From Komagataeibacter sp. FNDCR2 (GTDB taxonomy: Bacteria > Pseudomonadota > Alphaproteobacteria > Acetobacterales > Acetobacteraceae), in NCBI RefSeq assembly GCF_021295395.1, contig NZ_JAIWOU010000003.1, positions 46,713 to 110,712 of the forward strand: a stretch of DNA of 64,000 bases. The letters are read 5' to 3'. Shown one piece after another: positions 9,308 through 18,686 of this stretch. The notes under the pieces are model-generated. The model was not told the origin of the DNA. It ran no database searches and worked only from the letters and a program-made list of their open reading frames with translations. Position 1 is the first letter of the stretch, and every line of letters starts with the position of its first letter. A program made the position numbers and the translations under genes.

Positions 9308-10060
9308 ATGACGACGTCGTCCATCAGCAGTGAGAGCCAACTTCTCCAGGCGGCGGAATCATCTGCCAAAACTTCAGCCAACACAGCCGCGGCCAGCGCC
9401 AGCAGCAGTACGGGCACTTCAGCCAGCAGTTCCTCGTCTGCCCTGGCCTCCCTGGCGGATAATTACACCACATTCCTGACCCTGCTGACGACGCAGCTCA
9501 AGAACCAGGACCCCAGCAGCCCGATGAGTACCGACACCTTTACATCGGAACTCGCGCAGTTTGCCGGGGTGGAACAGCAGGTCGAGACGAACCAGAACCT
9601 CGCCACCCTGATTTCCCTGAACGAAGACAGCCAGATGACGTCGGACACCAGTCTTGTCGGCCAGACGGCAACCGCGGATTCGACGACGCTGCCCCTCCAG
9701 AACGGCTCCGCCTCGCTAAGCTTTAACGGCACATCCGGTGAGACGGTCGCCATCGCCGTGGCGAATGCTTCTGGCACCATCGTCAAGGACGCCGTGGTCA
9801 CGGCGAATTCCGGCACCAATACCTGGACCTGGGATGGCACGGACAACAGCGGCAACACACTGTCGAATGGTGCCTATAGCGTGGCTGTGGAAACGATTGA
9901 TTCCACGGGCACCACATCTGCCGTGCCGTTCACGGTAAACGGCACCATAACCGGCGTGACGAAGGGAACGTCCGATATGGAAGTGGAGATGGGCACCGCG
10001 GATATTCCGATGTCCGAGGTGACAAATATCTCCGGAACAGGCAGCAATACGGGATCCTGA
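9308..10060 (+). CDS. flgD: flagellar hook capping protein FlgD
   Basis: 250 residues. A Ser/Ala-rich export leader is followed by the highly conserved FlgD motif FLTLLTTQLKNQDPSSP near residue 55-70, then TFTSELAQFAGVEQQVETN. The second half is an Ig/tudor-like domain with TWTWDGTDNSGNTL. FlgD caps the growing hook and guides FlgE assembly. A strong AGGGAAAGAGG precedes the ATG. flgE is not in the window. Confidence 0.96.
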   Translation: MTTSSISSESQLLQAAESSAKTSANTAAASASSSTGTSASSSSSALASLADNYTTFLTLLTTQLKNQDPSSPMSTDTFTSELAQFAGVEQQVETNQNLATLISLNEDSQMTSDTSLVGQTATADSTTLPLQNGSASLSFNGTSGETVAIAVANASGTIVKDAVVTANSGTNTWTWDGTDNSGNTLSNGAYSVAVETIDSTGTTSAVPFTVNGTITGVTKGTSDMEVEMGTADIPMSEVTNISGTGSNTGS

Positions 10061-10070
10061 TCATTCATGC

Positions 10071-10107
10071 ACGGGGCCACAAGCCGGCAACAGGCTTCTG
10101 GTCCCGT
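10071..10107. terminator. bidirectional hairpin terminator between flgD and flhF
   Basis: Two 15-base arms at 10071-10085 and 10093-10107 pair with two imperfect positions around a 7-base loop. The structure sits between the convergent ends of flgD and flhF. The flanks are A/T-rich on the flgD side. Confidence 0.7.
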
Positions 10108-10135
10108 ATTATGATCCCATCCCCGGCCCCAGCCT

Positions 10136-11125
10136 TCAGGCAGGCAGGGTCAGGAGCCTTTTGGCAAGCATGGGGGCGCTAAGCGTGGCAAGCCCGCCCA
10201 CCACCGCCGATGAACACCCGGCATAGGTCAGGGTCAGCCCACATGCGGCGGCCGTGACGATACCGCCAATCCGACCGGCCTGATCCATTCTGGTCGCAAT
10301 CATCGTCAATGCGCCGGACTGGGCGAAGGCCGCGCCGATATCGGCGGATTCCTCGGCATCCATTCCCGCAGGCAGGACTAGTGTAAGCTCGGCGCCGATG
10401 CTTTCCACCATCCGCATCATTCTGGCCATGCTGACGGGGGAATAGACGCAGACCCCGGGCAGGTCGAGAAGCAATGGCTGCCCCTTGCGTCTCTGGCTTA
10501 CGGCATCCACAAGCGCATCGGGTGTCCCGACCTGAATGACGGGTATCCTGAACGGTTTGAGAAGGGCCGCAAGTTTCTCGAAATCCCCGGGGTTCTGGTC
10601 ACAGATCACCACGTAGGGAAGCGGCACATCCTTGCCCTGGCCGGCCATGACGTAGCGCGCCACGATCTTCGCAAGCGCCAGCGTCTTTCCCCCACCCGAT
10701 GGACCACCAAACGCCAGGGGAGCGGGCCTGTCGATCGGCAGGGTTCCGAACGACAGCAGCTCATCCAGTCCGTTGGCGAGATACCCACCGGACAGGGCGG
10801 CGATCAGGGCCTGCGGAATTGCGTGCCACCGCAGAACGTCCTCCACCGAAGGGCGGATCGGCAATTCCACCCCGGCGGCATATGTTTCCGTATTGAGGGA
10901 ACGCTGCCCCACCCGTTCCAGCATGCTGCCGCTGGCCGCACCGGCGCGTGTTTTCCTGCCGCCCCCGGTGCCCGAAACGGGCATGGCGTTCCGGCCGGTA
11001 TCCTGCCGCGCGTCGGACGGTCCGGTGTCAGGGACCGGGGCGGACGCGGCCAGTATCCCGCCCTGCGGGTCCGCGCTGGCCTGTTCTGTATGTCCGGGGT
11101 CGGTTTTTGGGGCCATGGCCTGCAT
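10136..11125 (-). CDS. flhF: FlhF-like SRP-family GTPase
   Basis: 329 residues. An N-terminal ~110-residue variable region precedes the SRP-type NG core. The P-loop GPSGGGKTLALAKI lies near residue 145. A Walker-B/G3-like strand LLLDLPGVCVYS lies near 225 and a G4-like IATRMDQAGRIGG lies near 285. Family members control placement and number of polar flagella and bind the inner membrane. The G3 DxxG and G4 TKxD motifs differ from textbook FlhF (ATRMDQ for TKLDE), so GTPase activity should not be assumed. It lies 36 bp downstream of flhA in the same direction, the common arrangement. Confidence 0.85.
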   Translation of the reverse strand: MQAMAPKTDPGHTEQASADPQGGILAASAPVPDTGPSDARQDTGRNAMPVSGTGGGRKTRAGAASGSMLERVGQRSLNTETYAAGVELPIRPSVEDVLRWHAIPQALIAALSGGYLANGLDELLSFGTLPIDRPAPLAFGGPSGGGKTLALAKIVARYVMAGQGKDVPLPYVVICDQNPGDFEKLAALLKPFRIPVIQVGTPDALVDAVSQRRKGQPLLLDLPGVCVYSPVSMARMMRMVESIGAELTLVLPAGMDAEESADIGAAFAQSGALTMIATRMDQAGRIGGIVTAAACGLTLTYAGCSSAVVGGLATLSAPMLAKRLLTLPA

Positions 11126-11161
11126 GCTCTATCGGTCTCTATACTGCCTGCGGTCTTGCAT

Positions 11162-13357
11162 TCATGTGATTGTCGCAACCGTCTTGATGCGGGAACGTGG
11201 GTATATCTCGGACTGCGAAAGAACGGAAACCGAAGGCCGCACACGCTCGACGATTGAGCGCATGGCATCACGTACCGGCGTTGAAACGACGATGACCGGC
11301 ACCTCTCCGGCGGTGGAGACGGTGTTGAAGACTTCACGCAGTTTCGCGACAAACGTGTTCAGCATGCTTGGTGGCATGGCCAGACGCCGCTCTTCCGCCG
11401 GGCCGGTGATATGCGATATGAAATCGCTCTCCCATTCCGGTGACAGGGTGATCATAGGGATATATCCGGCCGGTCCGATCAGCGCGTTGCATATCTGCCG
11501 GGACAGGCGAATACGTACATGCCCGGTGAGATTCTGCACGCCGCGCAGGCCAAGGCTGCACCCTTCCTGAATGCTTTCCAGAATGGTCGGCAGATCGCGG
11601 ATGGAGACGCGTTCGGCCAGCAGCGCCTGCAGGACACGCTGGACCGTACTCAGCGGAACCTGTGAGGGGATCAGGTCATTGACCAGCTTCTGCTGTTCAC
11701 GCGGGAGTTCATCCAGCAGGGACTGGGTAGCGACATAGGTCAGGAGATCAGGCAGGTTCTGCCTGACCATTTCGCTAAGATGGGTGACGATAACACTTGG
11801 CGGATCCACCACGGTACACTTCAGCGCAATGGCCTTGGCCTTGAGCGACGGCGCGATCCATACGGCGGGCAGGCCAAATGCCGGTTCCGTCGTCTTGTCA
11901 CCCGCCAGGGGCGGCGCCCCACCGGATGGGCTTATGGCCAGCAGTCGCCCGGGCTTTACCTCCCCGGCGGCGACTTCAATCTCCTTGAGCTTGATGACAT
12001 ATCGCTCCGAGGGAAGATGAATGTTGTCCTGTATGCGCACGGGGGGGGTGATAAAGCCCATCTCGGTTGCAACGGTTCGCCGCAGGGCCTTGATCTGTTC
12101 CGTCAACTGCGGGTTTTCACCGCTGGTCAGGGGCAGCAGGCCAAAACCGATTTCCAGCCGCAGCAGATCAAGCTTCATGACCTCGGAAATTGGCGCGACG
12201 GCTGGCTGGGCCGTGACTTCGGTCACATCGCCATCGGCATCCTGAACCGGGGCCTTGTAACGCATCCATGCGCCAAAACCCGCGGCAACGGCAATGACGA
12301 GAAAGGGAAAGGCGGGCAGGCCCGGCATGAAGGCAAAAAGGGCCGAAAGCATACCCGCGATGGCCAGCGGTTTCGGATTGCCGCCCAACTGCCGGACCAG
12401 CGTGACATCCGCCGAGCCATCCGTGCCCCCCTTGGTCACGACGATACCGGCGGCGGTCGAAACCAGCAGGGACGGAATCTGCGAGACCAGCCCGTCACCA
12501 ACCGTAAGCGTGGTGAAGGTGCTGGCCGCCTCGCTCAGCGGCATACTATGGCGCAGGATACCGATCGCCAGACCACCGACGATGTTGATCGCCGTAATGA
12601 TGATGCCCGCGATCGCGTCACCCCGCACGAACTTGGCCGCGCCGTCCATGGCGCCGTAGAAGGAACTTTCCTCTTCCAGTTCCTTGCGCTTCTGGCGCGC
12701 CACCCGCTCGTTGATCGCCCCCGAGGAAAGATCCGCATCGATGGCCATCTGCTTGCCGGGCATGGAATCAAGAAAGAAGCGTGCCGCCACTTCCGCGATG
12801 CGGCCCGACCCCTTCGTGATGACCATGAAATTCACGACCAGCAGAATGCAGAACACGATCCCGCCGATAACAACGTCGCCCCCCATCAGGAACCCGCCGA
12901 AAGCGGCCACGACGTGACCGGCGGCGTAGGTGCCCTCGCTCCCATGGCTGAGGATCAGCCGCGTGGTCGCGATTTCAAGCGAAAGACGCAGCAGGGTCGT
13001 CAGCAGGAGCAGGGTGGGAAACGACGTGAAATCCAGCGGCCGCTCAAGGAACAGCGCCACCATGAGAACAAGCACCGATGACGTGATCGACAGGGACAGC
13101 CCCAGATCGAGGATGAACGTCGGCAGCGGCAGGATGAGGATGGAAAGGAGCAGGACAACGCCAAGGGCAAGGCCGATGTCGGTGCCGGGGATCAGTGAAC
13201 GCCACGGAAGGGCTTTCCACCCCCCCTTACGCAGGGCCTCGGCCGACCGCGCCAGGGTGTGCGAGGCGGACGAAAGCTTCTGTCGCGCTGCGGTAGTCCT
13301 GTCAGTCAGCTTGCTGTCTGGCTGCTTCTTGACCGAGGTGCCATCGGCAGTATTCAA
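11162..13357 (-). CDS. flhA: flagellar export gate protein FlhA
   Basis: 731 residues with eight membrane helices in the first ~380, then a large cytoplasmic domain that forms the nonameric docking ring. The conserved FHIPEP-type cytoplasmic loop is visible (MPGKQMAIDADLSSGAINE, ARQKRKELEEESSFYGAMDGA). Start is a TTG at 13357 with AAAGGAAA nine bases upstream. No ATG exists in the first ~70 residues, so the TTG is preferred. The pair flhA-flhF reads leftward while its neighbours read rightward. Confidence 0.96.
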   Translation of the reverse strand: MNTADGTSVKKQPDSKLTDRTTAARQKLSSASHTLARSAEALRKGGWKALPWRSLIPGTDIGLALGVVLLLSILILPLPTFILDLGLSLSITSSVLVLMVALFLERPLDFTSFPTLLLLTTLLRLSLEIATTRLILSHGSEGTYAAGHVVAAFGGFLMGGDVVIGGIVFCILLVVNFMVITKGSGRIAEVAARFFLDSMPGKQMAIDADLSSGAINERVARQKRKELEEESSFYGAMDGAAKFVRGDAIAGIIITAINIVGGLAIGILRHSMPLSEAASTFTTLTVGDGLVSQIPSLLVSTAAGIVVTKGGTDGSADVTLVRQLGGNPKPLAIAGMLSALFAFMPGLPAFPFLVIAVAAGFGAWMRYKAPVQDADGDVTEVTAQPAVAPISEVMKLDLLRLEIGFGLLPLTSGENPQLTEQIKALRRTVATEMGFITPPVRIQDNIHLPSERYVIKLKEIEVAAGEVKPGRLLAISPSGGAPPLAGDKTTEPAFGLPAVWIAPSLKAKAIALKCTVVDPPSVIVTHLSEMVRQNLPDLLTYVATQSLLDELPREQQKLVNDLIPSQVPLSTVQRVLQALLAERVSIRDLPTILESIQEGCSLGLRGVQNLTGHVRIRLSRQICNALIGPAGYIPMITLSPEWESDFISHITGPAEERRLAMPPSMLNTFVAKLREVFNTVSTAGEVPVIVVSTPVRDAMRSIVERVRPSVSVLSQSEIYPRSRIKTVATIT

Positions 13358-13820
13358 GGACTACGTTTCCTTTCGCGCATCTTGGTAACGTGGCGTTTCC
13401 GGCGCAGTCTGTCATGGCGATGACCTGTGCGGCCAATATATCATTCCGGTCGTAAGGCCGTCTTTGTGGGGAGAAAGTAACCGTTATCGTCAGTGTTGAG
13501 CAAGGCTGGAAAACAGGTGTCGTACACGAAGCGGTATAGCCGGGTGACGGTCCCGTACACCAGTGCCCATCCGGTATTTTTTCAGGGATCCGCTCCGTAT
13601 GGAGCCCTGCCGGATGAAGGGAGGTCCGTAATAACACGCCCCTTCAGTACATCCCGCACATATCCGGCTCCGCCCCCGCAATTCCGTACTATCAGACGAC
13701 CATCCTTCACCGGGGATTTTCTCCCTTTTCCGCTTTAAGCGGTAGCGGGGCCTGATATCCCCCAATACACTTGCAACAGAACGCGGGGCCCCGGTCTCCA
13801 TACCAACCATAGGAAACAAG
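13358..13820. other. divergent intergenic region flhA / TPR-glycosyltransferase
   Basis: About 460 bp without a convincing gene. Small overlapping frames on both strands lack ribosome sites and family signatures. It must carry the promoters for flhA (leftward) and the TPR-glycosyltransferase (rightward, with AGGAAACAAG before its ATG). No consensus sigma-54 or sigma-28 site was recognised by eye. Confidence 0.6.
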
Positions 13821-15398
13821 ATGCAGAAAAAAGACCTGGCGGCATTATGTGAAAATGGGGCCCTGGAGCGTCTGGACGTCGATGCCAGGCGGAAGGCCCT
13901 GCTGGCGGACCCTACCCCGGCAAACCTGGCCCTGACGGGTGAAGCCCTTTTCCTGCGGGGGCAATGGCTCGATGCCCTGCGTCTCGCGCTTGAAGTTGTC
14001 AATGCCAACCGGTCCAACACGCCCCTGGTCATGGTCGCGGCGGGAATGATATCCAAGCATACACCGTGCCATGATATTGTCATAACACTCATGCGCAATG
14101 TCCTGCTTCACGAACCGGATCACCTCCAGGCCCGCCTGACGCTGGCGGACGAACTCGTAGCCCAGGGCGACATTGCCGAGGGGTGTCGCCTCTACCGGGA
14201 CATCATGTCCAGCCACCCCGAAGAGGGCGGCAGCCTGTGCGAGCATATCTCCATGTCCCTGCTGGAGACCGGCTATGCCATCGAGGGACTGCAGATACTT
14301 TCCTCATGGCTCGAGCATATGCCCGAAACAGTTGCGCTGCTGAACAACATGGCCTGTGCGCTTGAACGCACGGGACATTCCGAAATGGCCGTATCATGGT
14401 ACAAAAAGGCGTTGGAGATGGCTCCGAACGAGCCGATCATCAGGTTTGGATATGCCATCGCCCTTCTCAAGGCAGGCCATTTCCGTGAAGGCGGGAAATA
14501 TTATACCGAGCGGACCCCATTAACCAACGGCATAGTCTGGTGGTTCATGTCCCTGCCACGCTTGCGCCACGGGGATGATATAGCCGGGAAGAAAATCGTT
14601 CTCTATCAGGAACAGGGATTGGGAGACACCATCCAGTTCATCCGGTTCGTTCCGTACCTGCTGGAGAAAGGGGCGGAAATAACAATTGCTACCCTCCCGC
14701 CGCTGGTTCGTCTTCTCACCCTTTCCTTTCCCGATGTCACCGTAACGCAGCTTACGCACTTCGACAGGGCGGAAGGCTACAGCTATGCCGTCCCCATTCC
14801 GGATCTGCCTTTTGTCGCGGATATCGGCTGCGAAAGCGATATTCCGGCCCGGATCCCCTACCTGCGGGCCGATGAAGGTGATGTCCAGAAATTTGCCGCC
14901 ATGCTTCCGGCCCGTCGGCCACGTATCGGTCTTGTATGGGCGGGCGAACGGCGCATGCAGGCCGAATTCGTGGCGGCTGACAAACGACGTTCCGCCACCC
15001 TGGCCGATATGGGCGCCGCCCTTACCCCGGTGGACGCGACACTGATCAATCTCCAGTTTGGCGCTCCCTGTCAGGAAATCACGGCATGGCAGGGCCAGCC
15101 CCTGTTCGACCCGATGGGTGAAGTCCGGGACATGGCGGATACGCTCGCCCTGATGGAGAGTCTGGATCTGATCATATCCGTCGATACATCGCCCGTACAT
15201 CTCGCCGGGGCGATCGGCAGGCCGGTATGGCTGGTCAGTCGATGGGATGCCTGCTGGCGCTGGGGAGATGAAGGCGAGACATCGGCATGGTACCCGAGCG
15301 TACGCATATTCCGGGCACGGGAGAGAAGTTTTGTTCCCGTCCTGAAGGAAGTCGGCGCCGCCCTGCAGCAATGGGTCAAGGACTGGAAGCCGGACTGA
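13821..15398 (+). CDS. FlmG-type TPR-glycosyltransferase (probable flagellin glycosyltransferase)
   Basis: 525 residues. Residues ~1-230 are tetratricopeptide repeats (ALFLRGQWLDALRLALEV, MACALERTGHSEMAVSWYKKAL). Residues ~240-525 are a GT-B domain of the GT9/TPR-linked type with QEQGLGDTIQFIRFVPYL and the C-terminal donor-binding ISVDTSPVHLAGAIGRPVW. This two-part build is that of Caulobacter FlmG, whose TPR part recruits flagellin and whose GT part adds a nonulosonic sugar. The location inside a flagellar cluster supports the same role. The sugar is unknown, and no nonulosonate synthesis genes are present in the window. Strong ribosome site AGGAAACAAG. Confidence 0.82.
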   Translation: MQKKDLAALCENGALERLDVDARRKALLADPTPANLALTGEALFLRGQWLDALRLALEVVNANRSNTPLVMVAAGMISKHTPCHDIVITLMRNVLLHEPDHLQARLTLADELVAQGDIAEGCRLYRDIMSSHPEEGGSLCEHISMSLLETGYAIEGLQILSSWLEHMPETVALLNNMACALERTGHSEMAVSWYKKALEMAPNEPIIRFGYAIALLKAGHFREGGKYYTERTPLTNGIVWWFMSLPRLRHGDDIAGKKIVLYQEQGLGDTIQFIRFVPYLLEKGAEITIATLPPLVRLLTLSFPDVTVTQLTHFDRAEGYSYAVPIPDLPFVADIGCESDIPARIPYLRADEGDVQKFAAMLPARRPRIGLVWAGERRMQAEFVAADKRRSATLADMGAALTPVDATLINLQFGAPCQEITAWQGQPLFDPMGEVRDMADTLALMESLDLIISVDTSPVHLAGAIGRPVWLVSRWDACWRWGDEGETSAWYPSVRIFRARERSFVPVLKEVGAALQQWVKDWKPD

Positions 15399-15450
15399 GC
15401 CCGCCCGGCCTGACGCGCCATCGCGTACAGTCGGCCCCGATGCCGGTCGA

Positions 15451-16308
15451 TCAGTTGCCGTGCATGGCCAGCGCCACGGGCGCCGCGCGATAGGACGCCA
15501 GCGTCCGCCCCCGCATGCCTGCCATTGCAGGTTTGCGCACGGCGGGTTCATCAAAATGCCGGCTCCCCTGGAAGGGATGGAACATGCGGGGCGGCGCGTC
15601 GGCCGCTCCCCCCTTCCCATCCGCGGGAGCCGCGATCATGACAGGTTTGTGGCGTCCCGTGCTGAGCGCCGTGGAAGGAAGGGAAGCCTGCGCTCCGGAA
15701 GGCAATGCTTTCTGACCATTTTTCTGGCTGGATGCCTGCGCCTGCGCGCCACGTTCATCCTGCGGAACGGCCCATGTCTCCAGCACTTTCCACTGGTATG
15801 ATGAACCAATGCCCGGTGTCTGGGAATGATAGGCCGCCGCCGCCCGGGGCCAGCTTCCTGTCCTGTCGTGCATCTGGAGCAGGAAGTTGCCTGCATAAAG
15901 CGCGTTCCGCGCCGGGTCGAACGCCTGCTCCAGGGAGGAGAAGGCATCGGGGTGCTGTTGCAGGTTGACCTGCATGCACCCGACATCAATCGACACGATA
16001 CCCTGGCGGTGAAACATCTGCACGGCCGCTATGGCCTCTTCCCGCGTGGCGTAATGGTGCCCGGCGCCAACCGCGTTGACCGTCCACGGCCATGCGGAAA
16101 TGACCCCATACGGTTCCGTCCTGCCACTCTCCACCCGGCTCATGGCGGACAGGAACCCGTCAGGAATATGCAGCGCCCGTTCAGCCTGCGTCGTGGCTTC
16201 CGCGCAGAGCGAAGCCTCTGGCGACCGGGCCATGGCCCCCGGTACACAGGAACCCATAACAAGCAGGGCCATGAAAGCCAGACTGGATGGACGACAGGAC
16301 AGGATCAT
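15451..16308 (-). CDS. SLT-domain lytic transglycosylase
   Basis: 285 residues with an N-terminal signal peptide (residues ~1-27, ending near GAMA). A family 1 SLT domain follows: catalytic Glu in AMSRVESGR near residue 60, IDVGCMQVNLQQHP near 105, AAAAYHSQ near 160. The last ~100 residues are low-complexity. It cleaves peptidoglycan glycan strands in the periplasm. It lies head-to-head with flgI-flgJ. The FlgJ here has no muramidase domain, so this enzyme is the likely wall-piercing partner of the rod, like SltF in other alphaproteobacteria. That role is inferred from context. Confidence 0.85.
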   Translation of the reverse strand: MILSCRPSSLAFMALLVMGSCVPGAMARSPEASLCAEATTQAERALHIPDGFLSAMSRVESGRTEPYGVISAWPWTVNAVGAGHHYATREEAIAAVQMFHRQGIVSIDVGCMQVNLQQHPDAFSSLEQAFDPARNALYAGNFLLQMHDRTGSWPRAAAAYHSQTPGIGSSYQWKVLETWAVPQDERGAQAQASSQKNGQKALPSGAQASLPSTALSTGRHKPVMIAAPADGKGGAADAPPRMFHPFQGSRHFDEPAVRKPAMAGMRGRTLASYRAAPVALAMHGN

Positions 16309-16679
16309 GCCGTCAAACTGCCGTACCGTGGCGCGATCGTATAGTCGTGCCGGGCAATACGCCTGTCATTAGTGCACGCGCTGCCTGATTTCCTTTGTGC
16401 ATCATGTGACCCTGATAACATATCTGGAGATTTTTTGGCCTCGGCCAGAAGATGGGAAAAAAATCGTAGTCCCATATCCCAGTCCCGGATCCCCATGAAT
16501 ACGATTTTCGCTACTGCCGGGCATTAATGCCGCGGGGTGTGATGAGCATTGAATGTCATGGCCAGCCAGCGTATTCTACAGGACGCAGTGGCTTGTCCCG
16601 GAAAAGACATTGGCTGAAACGCATAAGGTGACCAGTTCTATGAGGAATCGCCTCCAGGCGAGCATTGAGTGTGGCGACC
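16309..16679. other. divergent intergenic region slt / flgI
   Basis: About 370 bp between divergent genes. No gene or known RNA was recognised. It should contain the promoters of the transglycosylase and of the flgI-flgJ-flgN operon. Confidence 0.5.
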
Positions 16680-17864
16680 ATGCCCGCCTGTAGCCATGAT
16701 GGAGGCCTCTCTTCGTTTTATGACGCGGGAAGGAACGGGGCAGGGCTGGCACGACGGGTCATCTCCCTGTTCGCAACCGCCTGCATGCTTGTCGGCATGT
16801 TCGTGGCCACCCCGGTCGAGGCCGCGACGGTGCGCGTCAAGGATATCGTTGATTATGAAGGCGTGCGGGACAACCAGCTTGTCGGGTATGGTCTCGTTGT
16901 CGGCTTGCATGGCACCGGCGACCGCCTGACCAACACGATTTTCACACGTGAAACGCTGATCGGCATGCTCAACCGTCTCGGGGTGAACATCCGCGATCAG
17001 GAAATCCAGCTTCAGACACATGATGTGGCGGCCGTTATGGTCACGGCCACCCTACCGCCCTTCTCGCACGGGGGCGGCCATATCGACGTGACCGTTTCCG
17101 CCGTGGGTGACGCGCGTGACCTGACCGGCGGCACGCTGCTCGTCACCCCGCTGCAGGCGGCGGATGGCGAGGTCTATGCCGTAGCTCAGGGGTCTCTGGT
17201 CACGAACGCTTTCTCCGCGACTGGCGCGGCCGCCAGTGTTACGCGGAACATTCCCACCAGTGGCCACATCGCCAATGGGGGCGTGGTCGAACGTGAGGTG
17301 CCCGTGGCGCTCGGGGCCACCGGGGTCATCCATCTTTCCCTGCACAACCCCAATTTCACGACCGCGACACGGATTTCCAACGCCATCAACCAGTATATCA
17401 GCCGTGGGCTTTCACGGGTTGATGACCCCCGCACCATCGCGGTCAACCTGACGGGCCGTGACCCCGCCCAGACACTGTATCGTATCGGGGATCTGACCAT
17501 CGAGCCCGATACCATGGCCAAGGTTGTTGTCGATGAAGCCAGCGGCACGATCGTGATGGGCGATAATGTGCGCATAAGCACGGTCGCCATCGCCCAGGGG
17601 AACCTGACAATTCAGGTCACGGAAATGCCGCAGGTGGTCCAGCCCGCGCCTTTTTCGTATGGGACAACCGCTGTCGTGCCGCAAACACAGATCAACGCCA
17701 GCACCGACAATTCGCATCGCCTGGGGATACTGCGTGAAGGCCCGACCCTCGCCAGTCTCGTATCTGGTATGAATGCCCTTGGGATGGGACCACGCGATAT
17801 GATCAGTATTCTACAGGCCATCAAGGCAGATGGCGCCCTGCAGGCGGATCTTGAGGTAAGGTAA
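16680..17864 (+). CDS. flgI: flagellar P-ring protein FlgI
   Basis: 394 residues from ATG 16680. TTG 16665 and GTG 16671 are in-frame alternatives. A long signal peptide ends near TPVEA, and the mature protein begins ATVRVKDIVDYEGVRDNQL. The FlgI hallmark GYGLVVGLHGTGD follows. The rest is complete to the C-terminal helix region (LASLVSGMNALGMGPRDMISILQAIK). FlgI forms the periplasmic ring around the distal rod in the peptidoglycan layer. Four bases separate it from flgJ. Confidence 0.96.
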   Translation: MPACSHDGGLSSFYDAGRNGAGLARRVISLFATACMLVGMFVATPVEAATVRVKDIVDYEGVRDNQLVGYGLVVGLHGTGDRLTNTIFTRETLIGMLNRLGVNIRDQEIQLQTHDVAAVMVTATLPPFSHGGGHIDVTVSAVGDARDLTGGTLLVTPLQAADGEVYAVAQGSLVTNAFSATGAAASVTRNIPTSGHIANGGVVEREVPVALGATGVIHLSLHNPNFTTATRISNAINQYISRGLSRVDDPRTIAVNLTGRDPAQTLYRIGDLTIEPDTMAKVVVDEASGTIVMGDNVRISTVAIAQGNLTIQVTEMPQVVQPAPFSYGTTAVVPQTQINASTDNSHRLGILREGPTLASLVSGMNALGMGPRDMISILQAIKADGALQADLEVR

Positions 17865-17868
17865 GAAT

Positions 17869-18207
17869 ATGAGTGTAGGAAGCATCACCAGTTCCCTGGC
17901 CGCTGCCAACCAGCAGGTATCCACCACGCAGTCCAGCAGGGAAACCGCCCTGGCGGAACAGGCGCGCAAGGCCGCCACTGATTTTGAAGGGGTGGCCATT
18001 ACCGAATTCCTTCAGCCGATGTTCGATACCGTCGATACATCGAATGGTCCCTTCGGCGGGGGGGCTGCGGAATCACAGTTCCGGTCCCTTCAGATTCAGG
18101 AAATGGGCAAGCAGATCGCCAAGAATGGCGGGATCGGCCTGGCCGACAGTGTTTACCGCCAGATACTGGCCATGCAGGAGCAGGCAGAGGAGCAGGCCAG
18201 ATCATGA
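17869..18207 (+). CDS. flgJ: FlgJ-like rod-binding protein (single domain)
   Basis: 112 residues, equal to the N-terminal rod-binding domain only (ARKAATDFEGVAITEFLQPM near 30-50, FGGGAAESQFRSLQIQEMGKQIA near 60-83). FlgJ caps the rod during assembly. The C-terminal glucosaminidase domain of enteric FlgJ is absent, as is normal in alphaproteobacteria. The neighbouring SLT enzyme may supply that function. The stop overlaps the start of the next gene by four bases (ATGA). Confidence 0.92.
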   Translation: MSVGSITSSLAAANQQVSTTQSSRETALAEQARKAATDFEGVAITEFLQPMFDTVDTSNGPFGGGAAESQFRSLQIQEMGKQIAKNGGIGLADSVYRQILAMQEQAEEQARS

Positions 18208-18635
18208 CCCGCGCACCGGATGAAACGGAAGCCCGGCTTCTGGGCTGTTTTGAGAATGTCTGTGCGGTTCTGGAAAAAGAGAACGATCTTCTGATCGCCA
18301 CCAGGCTGGAAGAAGTGGCTGATCTTCTGCCTGCAAAACAGAAAGAGATGCAGGCGCTTGAAGACCTGCTGGCGCCTGGCGAGGACGCCATGACCCCGGC
18401 CGAAGCGCGTCAGCTCCTGCTGACTCCCAAAACCGAAGAAGCGGCTAGACGTTTTGGCGCCCTGGTACGCACGAACCGCAAGCTTCTGCAAAATGCGATC
18501 GAGGCGCAGAATGCCCTTATCCGGCTGATTGTGGTGGACGCCGCACAGGAATCATCCACTGGTTACGCCGCGTCCGGTCGGTATGCCGTCAACAAGGTCA
18601 CACAGGCCGCGCTGACATTGCGTAGCGACGTCTGA
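18204..18635 (+). CDS. flgN: FlgN-like flagellar export chaperone
   Basis: 143 residues, all helical with an N-terminal coiled coil (CFENVCAVLEKENDLLIATRL, ADLLPAKQKEMQALEDLL). It matches the FlgN fold: an antiparallel helix pair with the E-K/N-x-x-L and K-x-x-L patterns. FlgN binds hook-associated proteins FlgK and FlgL in the cytoplasm and delivers them to the export gate. Overlap with flgJ indicates translational coupling. Low family identity makes the call less certain than for its neighbours. Confidence 0.8.
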   Translation: MTRAPDETEARLLGCFENVCAVLEKENDLLIATRLEEVADLLPAKQKEMQALEDLLAPGEDAMTPAEARQLLLTPKTEEAARRFGALVRTNRKLLQNAIEAQNALIRLIVVDAAQESSTGYAASGRYAVNKVTQAALTLRSDV

Positions 18636-18686
18636 TCCAAAACGTCCAAACGTCCCTAAGCCCCGGCTGGCCTGAAGTGTCACGGG

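Noticed and set aside
11780..13081. Long plus-strand open frame (433 codons) opposite flhA
   Set aside because: Exactly antisense to the conserved FlhA gene, with basic, low-information composition. A shadow of a GC-rich gene.
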